From the NCBI GenBank assembly GCA_009692275.1, contig SHZL01000137.1, positions 1 through 7,359 of the forward strand: a stretch of 7,359 bases of DNA, given 5' to 3'. This DNA is from Lysobacterales bacterium. Lineage in GTDB: Bacteria; Pseudomonadota; Gammaproteobacteria; Xanthomonadales; SZUA-36. The number at the start of each line of letters is the position of its first letter. Position 1 is the first letter of the stretch. Shown one piece after another: positions 1 through 6,166 of this stretch. The position numbers and the translations under genes were made by a program. A model generated the notes under the pieces. It was not told the origin of the DNA. It did no database searches and saw only the letters and a program-made list of their open reading frames with translations.

Positions 1-96
1 TCCACCTCGGACTCGCGCTTGAGTCCCTCGGGTGTGAGTTCAAAAGCCCAGGCGAAGAACACTGCGAACGGCAGGCCAATGGCAAGGAACAACATC
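1..96. repeat. Left copy of 96-bp terminal direct repeat
   Basis: Bases 1-96 are identical to bases 7264-7359, in the same orientation, and the two copies lie exactly at the window ends. This is the signature of a circular contig with an un-trimmed overlap, or of an assembly path closed through a repeated sequence. On the minus strand the repeat encodes part of the second transmembrane segment and the following conserved block (WAFELTPEGLKRE) of the TPR membrane protein. That is the most conserved part of the family, so an identical stretch in a paralogous gene is a realistic alternative to true circularity. Confidence 0.97.
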
Positions 97-237
97 AGCA
101 CCTGAAATATCCAACCCGGGGCGGTAATGCGGTTCAGCACGACATCGGCCACCTGCAACACCAGCCAGGACATAACGACGTAAGCGATCGCTACCTTAAA
201 GACGTTACGGCGTTTGAGTTCGTTGAATTAAGGACAA
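1..237 (-). pseudogene. 5' end of membrane TPR protein gene, frameshifted at codons 3-4, partial at left edge
   Basis: Reading down from 227, the open frame gives FNELKRRNVFKVAIAYVVMS and then a hydrophobic stretch, a short loop, a second hydrophobic stretch and FELTPEGLKRE. This is the typical N-terminus of the gammaproteobacterial family of membrane-anchored TPR proteins, often labelled 'adenylate cyclase' or 'TPR repeat protein'. Members commonly begin M-S-(L/F)-F-N-E-L-K-R-R. Here the expected start would be TTG at 237-235, followed by TCC TTA, but one extra A (228 or 229) puts TAA (230-228) directly before the Phe codon. With no frameshift, the first in-frame ATG is at 173-171, inside the first membrane segment. 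The gene starts about 21 nt after the phaC stop, so it is placed as the last gene of the operon. It leaves the window at base 1; in a closed circle it continues at 7263. Family assignment is firm; whether the gene is decayed or mis-sequenced is undecided. Confidence 0.75.
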
Positions 238-258
238 GGAATGGCTTCTTATTGGCCG

Positions 259-1962
259 TTAACGGTAAACGTAGGTACCGGGCGCATCGCACAGCGGCGG
301 AAACTCGTCACTGCCGGCCTGTTGCGGGGCTTTAACCTGCCCGCCGGAACGCCGGCCCAGCCATTCCAGCCAATGCGGCCACCAGCTACCGGCATTCTGC
401 TGCGCGGTTTCGAGGTATTCAGCCGGCGTTGCGGGCGGTGACTCGTGCACCATGAAACTGGACTTGGGATTACCTGGCGGGTTGACCATGCACTGCACAT
501 GCCCGGAGTTGCTCAGCACGTAAGTGAGCTCGCCACCAAACAACGGAACGTTCCGATACATCGCTTTCCACGGCGTGATGTGATCGGTAGTGCCCCCCAG
601 CAAGTAAACGTCTGCTGCAATCATGCCAAGGTCAATGGGCATACCGGCGATTTCCGACGGGCCCGGGGTGCCCAGCGGGTTATCGGTGTACATGTCGAGG
701 AAATGGCTGTGCAAACGCGCCGGCAGGTTGGTGGTGTCGTTGTTCCAGAACAGCACGTCAAACGCGGGCGGGTCGTTGCCCAGCAGGTAGTTGTTCACCC
801 AGTAATTCCATACCAGGTCATTGGGCCGTAACCAGGTAAACAGGCGCGATGTGTCTGAGCCCTTCAGTACGCCGGCCATGGCGGACTGCATGCGAGCGAT
901 CTCAATGCTTTCAGGCGTAATGAACAGACCCAGGGTAGTGTCATCGCCCTCACCCACGCGCATATCCAGCACGGTGACCAGCAAGGTCAATGAATTGATG
1001 AAGTAATCACCGATTGCGCTGAAGTGGGCTGCGGCAACGGTGGTGGTGATGCCACCGGCACAGGCGCCCAGCAGGTTAATCCGGTCTTCGCCGGTGATGC
1101 ACAGGACCGCGTTGATCGCCTCCCGCGTGGCCTGCACGTAGTCGTCCATGCCGAGATCACGCTGCGCAGTACCGGGGTTAAACCAGCTGATGGCGAATAC
1201 CTGGAAGCCGTTTTCAACCAGGTAGCGCATCAGGCTTTTCTCCGGCGACAGGTCGAGCACGTAGTACTTGTTGATTTGTGGCGGTGCATACAGCAGCGGC
1301 ACGGCGTGCACCGTGGGGGTTTGCGGGTCGTATTGCAGCACTTCCAGCAAGTCATTGCGGAATACGACCTTGCCCGGCGTGCAGGCGAGATTACCGCCTA
1401 CCTCGAACTTTGACTTGTCGACCTGGGACGGCGTGAAGTTATTGTGCCGCAGGTCATTGATCAGGTTGCGCAGGCCCTTGAGGCCACTGCGGCCCCGCGT
1501 ATTGAGCAATTTCTGCAGCGCATCCGGATTGCCCAGCATGCTGTTGGTGGGCGCGAGGGCATCGGTCACCAGCGAGAGCATGAAGCGGGCCCGGGCCGTG
1601 TTCCTCGCAGCAAGGTCGAGATCATCCAGCCAGGCGTTGAGCGACTTGACCGCCGCCAGGTAGGCCTGCATGGTGCGTCGATATACGCGCGACGAGGTAA
1701 ATCGTTCACTGCCGAACCGCTTGTCGCCTTTTTCCGGTTGCAAATCGCTGCGGCCGATCAAAACACACACCAGATCCTTGATGAAACCGGCTGAATTGAT
1801 CACGGCGGATGCGGGTTGGTGGATGGCCTGGTCGATCACCTGCAGCCAGGCATCCAGTACGTCCTGCTGGCTCAGGCCGATAAACGGGTTAGGGCCAAGC
1901 AGGCTGTCCGTGGCGTCAAGCGCCAGTTGCGACTGGGCGGATAGGAGGTTTTCTTTAGCCAT
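259..1962 (-). CDS. phaC: Class II-like polyhydroxyalkanoate synthase (PhaC), 567 aa
   Basis: PhaC polymerises (R)-3-hydroxyacyl-CoA into storage polyester on the surface of cytoplasmic PHA granules, releasing CoA. The 567-residue length is normal. An N-terminal PhaC-N region (about residues 20-230) precedes an alpha/beta-hydrolase core. The active-site box is GACAGG with nucleophile Cys301; the remaining triad is Asp460 (GGTTDHITPW) and His488 (SNSGHVQCMVNPPGNPK). Class II (Pseudomonas PhaC1/C2, medium-chain) features are the GAC-x-GG box, PPQINK(F/Y)Y, RPNDL-WNYWVNNYLLGN, WNNDTT and an end in APGTYV. Medium-chain preference is inference. The start ATG (1962-1960) was chosen over an in-frame ATG 34 codons upstream because it overlaps the phaZ stop by 8 nt (ATGGCTAA) and gives a family-like N-terminus. 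No clear Shine-Dalgarno is visible, so translation is probably coupled to phaZ. No phasin, phaA/B, phaJ or phaR is present in the window. Confidence 0.95.
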   Translation of the reverse strand: MAKENLLSAQSQLALDATDSLLGPNPFIGLSQQDVLDAWLQVIDQAIHQPASAVINSAGFIKDLVCVLIGRSDLQPEKGDKRFGSERFTSSRVYRRTMQAYLAAVKSLNAWLDDLDLAARNTARARFMLSLVTDALAPTNSMLGNPDALQKLLNTRGRSGLKGLRNLINDLRHNNFTPSQVDKSKFEVGGNLACTPGKVVFRNDLLEVLQYDPQTPTVHAVPLLYAPPQINKYYVLDLSPEKSLMRYLVENGFQVFAISWFNPGTAQRDLGMDDYVQATREAINAVLCITGEDRINLLGACAGGITTTVAAAHFSAIGDYFINSLTLLVTVLDMRVGEGDDTTLGLFITPESIEIARMQSAMAGVLKGSDTSRLFTWLRPNDLVWNYWVNNYLLGNDPPAFDVLFWNNDTTNLPARLHSHFLDMYTDNPLGTPGPSEIAGMPIDLGMIAADVYLLGGTTDHITPWKAMYRNVPLFGGELTYVLSNSGHVQCMVNPPGNPKSSFMVHESPPATPAEYLETAQQNAGSWWPHWLEWLGRRSGGQVKAPQQAGSDEFPPLCDAPGTYVYR

Positions 1963-3172
1963 GTCGTTGCATGAAACGCTTGATGCGCGGGGCAATCTGT
2001 TGCTGGTAGATGGAGCCATTAAAAATGCCGTAATGGCCAACGCCTTCCTGCACATGGTGCTCACGCAGGTGGTCCGGCAGGCTGCTGCAAATATCCTGCG
2101 CAGCGCGCGTCATGCCCGGGGCGATCATGTCGTCGTTCTCGCCTTCCAGCGTCAGCAAGGGAATATCGGTAATGGCAGTGCAGTCTATGGTCTCGCCCTG
2201 GAACTGCATCTTGCCCCTGGGCAGGTGCTGGTCGAGGAACACGCGTTCCATGGTTTCCACCCAGAACTCTTCGGTGGAATCCATCACCGCATAATACTCA
2301 TCATAAAACTCACGATGCTTGTCTGCCGCGTCATGGTTGGCCAGGGTAACGTCTTTGAGAAAGCGCAGTTTGGATTTGATGTGGGCTTTGGAATTCATGG
2401 ACATGAATCCCGCGACCTGCTGCATGCCCGGAAACACTTTGCGCCCGGCGCCCGGGTAGGCCCTGGGGACACTGTGGATCAGCAGTTTGCGCATCAGCGG
2501 CAGGTTGTAGTTTTCACACAGTTTGCTCATGGCATTGCGCGCAGCCGTGATGTCGATGGGGCCGGCCAGCAAGGTCAGGGACTGTGGCCGCGCAGCGTCT
2601 TCACCTGCCGCCATCACCCCGGCGGCCATCAATGCCGGCACTGCTGCCTGGCAAATCCCAACCACGTGCGTGCCCGGGCCGATGAAGCGCAGGAACTCGA
2701 TCACGTAGGCGGTGTATTCTTCCAGCCCGAAGCGGCCTGCATGCACCGGCACCAGCCTGGCATCGACCCAGTCGGTGATGTAGACATCGTGGTCGGGCAG
2801 GAACTCCGCCAGTGCAGGGCGCGACAGCGTAGCGTGGTGGCCGGACATGGCCGCCACGAACAGGACCTTTGGCGCTGCCGGCGCGCCATGGCGTTCGAAA
2901 TGCAGCAGATCGCAAAACGGTTTGCGCAGCACGGTGCGCTGGTTGACCGGGCAGTGTTTACCGGCAATCTCCACCGGGCCGAAGTTAAATCCGCGCTTGG
3001 GGTAGGGCTGGGTCAGGCGCGTTGCGCTTTCCAGCAATGCCCCGTGAAATTTCCCCAGGGGGCTGTAGGAATACGGGTTGACGGGATGGGTAACAAATGC
3101 GTGGCTGGCTTTTAGCGCGAGGTTCATCGGGGCCATGGACCTGGCCGCCCAATCCGTCAGTTGATACCGCAT
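1955..3172 (-). CDS. phaZ: Intracellular PHA/PHB depolymerase, Cys-type (PhaZ), 405 aa
   Basis: This enzyme mobilises intracellular polyhydroxyalkanoate granules by cleaving polyester bonds. It has the length and layout of the PhaZ family of Cupriavidus-type intracellular depolymerases, an alpha/beta hydrolase with a PHB_depo_C C-terminal domain. The nucleophile is a cysteine in a lipase-box-like context, Cys174 (HVVGICQAAVP), instead of serine. The candidate acid is Asp347 or Asp348 (LEGENDDMIAPG) and the base is His380 (GVGHYGIFNG). Other family blocks are AAMSGHHATL, DWVDARLVP and HREFYDEYYAVMDST. There is no signal peptide, which fits a cytoplasmic, granule-bound role. The start ATG overlaps the oxidase stop by one base and has AGGAG seven nt upstream; a longer open frame to 3322 lies inside the oxidase and was not used. 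The stop overlaps phaC. The polymer it attacks (short- or medium-chain) cannot be told from sequence. Confidence 0.93.
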   Translation of the reverse strand: MRYQLTDWAARSMAPMNLALKASHAFVTHPVNPYSYSPLGKFHGALLESATRLTQPYPKRGFNFGPVEIAGKHCPVNQRTVLRKPFCDLLHFERHGAPAAPKVLFVAAMSGHHATLSRPALAEFLPDHDVYITDWVDARLVPVHAGRFGLEEYTAYVIEFLRFIGPGTHVVGICQAAVPALMAAGVMAAGEDAARPQSLTLLAGPIDITAARNAMSKLCENYNLPLMRKLLIHSVPRAYPGAGRKVFPGMQQVAGFMSMNSKAHIKSKLRFLKDVTLANHDAADKHREFYDEYYAVMDSTEEFWVETMERVFLDQHLPRGKMQFQGETIDCTAITDIPLLTLEGENDDMIAPGMTRAAQDICSSLPDHLREHHVQEGVGHYGIFNGSIYQQQIAPRIKRFMQRHG

Positions 3173-5166
3173 TAATGCGCTCCTTTTGCGCCGTCCGGCA
3201 GGTCCATCGCCGGATTGTGGTTGAAGAAGTTGAACGGGCGTAGCTGGAAACTGCTCCACATGACGGGCATGACCGGCCAGTCTTCTGCTCGCACCAGGTG
3301 GTGCATCCCGATTGTATACCACAGCACGATATCGGTCTTGCCGATGCTGCGGTTTTCCGCTGTCCAGGCCGGCAGGCCCTGCCCCGGGGTGGACAGGGTG
3401 GGGTAGTCACCGGCCGCGTAACGTTCTGCCGCCTCGTAAGGCGTGACCCACAACTGGTGCTCGATGAAACCGGCCCGGCGCTGCGGGTAGTCGTCGGCGG
3501 TCAGGAGTGAGCTTTCATTATGCCCGGGCATGAGCTGGAAACTGGTGGCGTAGCCCACCTGGTTCTTGCGCCCGCTGCTGGTGACCATCCACAGATCCGC
3601 GCCGTCGTGGCCCATGCTCAACTGCGCATCGGCTTCGCGCTGTGCAAGCTGTTGTTTGCTGACCCACACCGAGCGCCGCGGATGTTCTGCGGGCAGCAAC
3701 TTTGTCTCCAGCCGGGCGATGATAAGGCTGTTCTCCCGGCCATCGACGTCCATATCCAGGCGGAAATTGAAATAATGGTCGTGGTTGACCGCAACCATGT
3801 TCGCATCCACGAACCGTCCATAGGCATCTGCGGGTTCAGCACTGGTAGAGTTGTCAGCAGCGTCACGCTGCGCCACGGCCTTGACGGCCAGGATGCCCGT
3901 GGCGCCGACGGCGACGGTGATGGACCCGTCCTGCTGGAACACCCAGTCAAACACGTAATCGTAATTTCCCAGCACCGCTGCGCTGCGTACCACCAGGTCA
4001 CGCCGTTTGCGCCCTTCGGGCCCGCGGTCATAGTCCTCCGCAGCGTGACGCCAGGCCATGTCACCCGCTTCGCGCTCGAACAGGCAGATCATGTCCGGCC
4101 GGTTCAGCGGTTGTCCATCGTCACCGGTGACCAGTGCGGACTGGTAAGAAGCGTAGTCCGGGCAGTCGACGCCGCGGATCAGCGGCTTGGTCAGGCCGCC
4201 AGCACTGTACTCGCCGAGATCAAGGTAGTTCTTGGAAAACCAGGCGAAGGCCGGGTCCATGTAGGGCACGAAAATTTCGGACAGGAAACCCTGGTACATC
4301 ACCGGGCGACTCTCACCCCCGTCGTGCCAGGAAACCAGCGAAACCACCACGCCCACGCGTTGATCGGAGCGCAAGTGGAAGCGCCAGTTTTGCCACGCCA
4401 CTTCCGCGCCGTTCAGCGTGAAGCCGGGACCGCCTGGTTGAGTCACTTGCAGTGCGCCCGGCTGCGCGGGCCCGGCACTCGGTGCGCCCAGCGCAGCCAC
4501 ATCAAATCCGGCAGGTGCAGGCGGCACAGGTACCACGCCCTCATCCACCACGCGCAAAACTTCCCGGGTATTCATGTCCACCACCACGGTGAGGTTTTCG
4601 ATGCTGCGCGACCAGGTGTTGTGCGCGGCGCTGGCGAGGTGGCAGACGAAATTGGCAATGCGGCGGCCCTGTTGTTCTTCGGTGGCAAAATACCCGGGCG
4701 GGGAGGCGTCACAAGTCAGCAGTGAAAAATCTTCTATGCCCCGGCGCTTCATCGCGGCAATGAAGTCGGGATTTGCCATCACCACCTCATCCACGGAGCC
4801 ATACTCTTCTCCCAACCAACTGCTCTGGGCGCCAACGATTTCCTGCCATGACACCAGTCGCTTGGCAGCGACATCAACCCGTGCTTCAAAGGCTTTGTCT
4901 TGTTGCCGCACGATGGCAAAGGCAGCGCGCGGGATGGCTTGCCCGGGGGACCACGCGAGCACGGCATCCTTGTCCGGTTCTTGCAACGTGACGATCTGGA
5001 AGCGTGTGTCCCTATTGAGATGGCCCGCTGCCTGCAGCACCTCCAGCACCGTCCAGTATTCCTGCCAGCTCAGGGAGTCCAGCGGGTGATGGGTTTCCTG
5101 GGCAGCAACTGAACCGGTCAGCAGCATCGCCAGGAAAACGCACAAGCAAAAGCGTTTGCAACGCAT
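3172..5166 (-). CDS. Periplasmic copper/topaquinone amine oxidase, 664 aa
   Basis: This enzyme oxidises primary amines with O2 and water to aldehyde, ammonia and H2O2 (copper-containing amine oxidase family, EC 1.4.3.21-type). Residues 1-22 form a signal peptide ending near SVAAQ, so the protein is probably periplasmic. Residues about 27-208 correspond to the small N2/N3-like domains, a Pro/Ala/Gly-rich linker covers about 209-248, and the catalytic beta-sandwich runs from about 250 to 655. Key residues are all visible: topaquinone precursor Tyr402 in GNYDYVFDW, catalytic base Asp316 in NYLDLGEYSAGG, copper ligands His462 and His464 (NHDHYFNF) and His623 (GMHHLVRAEDWPVMP), and a likely disulfide Cys335-Cys361. 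The substrate cannot be inferred; tyramine, phenylethylamine and similar amines are typical of bacterial homologues. GAGGT (5178-5174) lies 7 nt before the ATG. It sits 16 nt after the small exported protein gene and its stop overlaps the phaZ start, so it is very likely co-transcribed with both. Confidence 0.94.
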   Translation of the reverse strand: MRCKRFCLCVFLAMLLTGSVAAQETHHPLDSLSWQEYWTVLEVLQAAGHLNRDTRFQIVTLQEPDKDAVLAWSPGQAIPRAAFAIVRQQDKAFEARVDVAAKRLVSWQEIVGAQSSWLGEEYGSVDEVVMANPDFIAAMKRRGIEDFSLLTCDASPPGYFATEEQQGRRIANFVCHLASAAHNTWSRSIENLTVVVDMNTREVLRVVDEGVVPVPPAPAGFDVAALGAPSAGPAQPGALQVTQPGGPGFTLNGAEVAWQNWRFHLRSDQRVGVVVSLVSWHDGGESRPVMYQGFLSEIFVPYMDPAFAWFSKNYLDLGEYSAGGLTKPLIRGVDCPDYASYQSALVTGDDGQPLNRPDMICLFEREAGDMAWRHAAEDYDRGPEGRKRRDLVVRSAAVLGNYDYVFDWVFQQDGSITVAVGATGILAVKAVAQRDAADNSTSAEPADAYGRFVDANMVAVNHDHYFNFRLDMDVDGRENSLIIARLETKLLPAEHPRRSVWVSKQQLAQREADAQLSMGHDGADLWMVTSSGRKNQVGYATSFQLMPGHNESSLLTADDYPQRRAGFIEHQLWVTPYEAAERYAAGDYPTLSTPGQGLPAWTAENRSIGKTDIVLWYTIGMHHLVRAEDWPVMPVMWSSFQLRPFNFFNHNPAMDLPDGAKGAH
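3180..3184 (-). promoter_or_regulatory. Shine-Dalgarno AGGAG deciding the phaZ start
   Basis: AGGAG lies seven nt before the ATG at 3172, inside the last codons of the amine oxidase gene. It fixes the 405-residue PhaZ and argues against the 50-residue upstream extension. Confidence 0.8.
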
Positions 5167-5182
5167 GTCCTATACCTCGTCT

Positions 5183-5578
5183 TTAATCCGGATTGAGCTG
5201 CAGGTCCAGGGTAATAACCGTGGGGGTTGTTTGCGGATTAGTAAACATCCAGCAGTACGTCTCGGCGGTGGTCGCGGTCAGGCGGTCGGTGAGATTACTC
5301 ACGCCGTTTTGCCGGGTCGGGTAAACCACCTCTTCACCCTGGTGATAATGGATATTGAAATCCACCGGGCTGAGAGATTTCACCAGCCATTCAACCACTG
5401 CATTGGCATCCAGCGGACCACATATCTCGGTCATGGCCGCTCCTTCAAGTAAACCCTCATAGCCAAACCGGCCATCAGCCTCCCAGTTGATCTCAACCTG
5501 CTCTGCCTGGGCACTGAGGGAAGCAAAGAGGAAAAACAAGCCTATGGTGTGTACTGACATGCGGGTGCGCACTGACAT
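5183..5578 (-). CDS. Small exported protein of unknown function, 131 aa
   Basis: I do not recognise a named family with certainty. Residues 1-25 are a signal peptide (short basic start, core GLFFLFASLSAQA, likely cleavage after AQA), leaving about 106 residues in the periplasm or outside the cell. The mature part looks like a small all-beta domain. It contains two cysteines, Cys53 (EICGPL) and Cys109 (TYCWMFTN), that could form a disulfide, and the motif DFNIHYHQGEEVVYP (residues 73-87) with a His-x-His pair (77 and 79). The pattern 'C-G-x-L ... W ... NIHYH-G-x-x-V-x-YP ... YCWM-x-TN' faintly recalls GOLD-like beta-sandwich proteins; this is a weak guess. AGGAG five nt upstream supports the first ATG (5578) over the second (5560). 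It is 16 nt ahead of the amine oxidase gene, so a partner role, for example binding copper or the enzyme, is possible but unproven. Confidence 0.85.
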   Translation of the reverse strand: MSVRTRMSVHTIGLFFLFASLSAQAEQVEINWEADGRFGYEGLLEGAAMTEICGPLDANAVVEWLVKSLSPVDFNIHYHQGEEVVYPTRQNGVSNLTDRLTATTAETYCWMFTNPQTTPTVITLDLQLNPD

Positions 5579-5583
5579 GGAAA

Positions 5584-5588
5584 CTCCT
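5584..5588 (-). promoter_or_regulatory. Shine-Dalgarno AGGAG deciding the start of the small exported protein
   Basis: AGGAG lies five nt before the ATG at 5578 on the minus strand. The alternative ATG at 5560 has no comparable site, so the longer form is preferred. Confidence 0.7.
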
Positions 5589-5630
5589 GGGTTCGTGGTG
5601 TGACATTACTTTGCCGGAGCCGCCATGTTA

Positions 5631-5646
5631 CCCCGTAAACACGGAG
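5631..5646 (-). other. Short hairpin in the intergenic region
   Basis: On the minus strand CTCCGT-GTTT-ACGGGG can form a six-pair stem with one G-U wobble and a four-base loop. It lies about 45 nt after the stop of the TPR gene. It has no run of T after the stem, so it is not a good intrinsic terminator; it could be chance. Confidence 0.25.
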
Positions 5647-5690
5647 CGGAGCCATGGGGGAGGGTATGCCGCAACAATGTATTTTCCAGC

Positions 5691-6166
5691 CTATTCGGGC
5701 CGCGTCACCTTGAACTGGATGGTGTCCAGTTGCGCCGGTGACTTGCCAATGCTCTCGAGGAACGGCAGCCAGCGCGGGTCGTCGTGGATGTTGGTAAACT
5801 CAATTTGCGTCGGGATTTGGGCCAGGCCCGGGTCTTTGTATTGCACTGCCTTGTCCAGCCACTCAAAGGCGCGGTCGGCCTCACCACGGTAGGCCAGCAC
5901 GTAGGAAATGTTGTAGGCGTCTGCTTGTCCGTGCTGGTCGATCAGTTCGGCCAGAGCCGCATCGGATTCAAGCGCCTGGCCCAGCGCGTGGTAGGTCATC
6001 GTCAGGCCGCGGAGGATTCCTGCTGTGTCGCTGCCAGCGCGGCATCGGGCTTGCCCCGCAGCAGCAGTGCAACGCCGATTAAGGATTGTACGGCAATCCT
6101 GCCCGGGCTCAGGCTCAGCGCGGTGCGCATGGAGTCAATGGCTTCGTCCCATCGCCCGGCACAAAG
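5691..6166 (-). pseudogene. 3' remainder of the TPR gene in two shifted frames
   Basis: After the first shift near 6161, the next frame reads AGRWDEAIDSMRTALSLS and then SLIGVALLLRGKPDAALAAT, clearly the continuing TPR array, until a TGA at 6004-6002. There a missing base (GCGGCC then TGACG where GCG GCC CTG ACG would keep the frame) moves reading back to the original frame. That frame runs from 5999 to the TAG at 5693-5691 and gives MTYHALGQALESDAALAELI, then SYVLAYRGEADRAFEWLDKA and DDPRWLPFLESIG. This ending, a Tyr-Ala-rich helix pair followed by D-P-R-W-x-x-F-L, is typical of the C-terminus of this family. The insertion and deletion cancel. It is not an independent gene, although the last part could look like a separate 102-residue ORF. 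Confidence 0.78.

Larger units (their letters stand above)
5579..5690 (-). promoter_or_regulatory. Only sizeable intergenic region; presumed site of operon promoter
   Basis: These 112 nt separate the stop of the TPR-gene remainder (TAG at 5693-5691) from the first ATG of the four-gene cluster. A promoter for the small protein-oxidase-phaZ-phaC unit would be expected here, because the four genes downstream are nearly contiguous. No convincing -35/-10 pair was found by eye, so the call rests on position alone. Confidence 0.35.

Noticed and set aside
1963..2064. 34-residue N-terminal extension of phaC
   Set aside because: It lies wholly within the end of phaZ in another frame, has no family resemblance and would need a start without a visible ribosome site. 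The ATG at 1962 fits the family and the coupled overlap.
1670..3115. Long plus-strand open frame of 481 codons opposite phaZ and phaC
   Set aside because: It is antisense to two well-recognised enzymes, spans their junction, has no family-like motifs and is rich in His/Arg/Gln as expected from the complement of GC-rich codons.
3173..3322. 50-residue N-terminal extension of PhaZ
   Set aside because: It is the out-of-frame complement of the oxidase C-terminus. AGGAG and the family-like N-terminus MRYQLTDWAARSMAPM place the start at 3172.
3520..4725. Plus-strand open frame of 401 codons opposite the amine oxidase
   Set aside because: It is the complement of the conserved catalytic core of the oxidase and shows no recognisable domain or signal; high GC at third codon positions makes such shadows common.
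5631..5646. Rho-independent terminator after the TPR gene
   Set aside because: The stem is short with a wobble pair and no T-run follows it on the minus strand.
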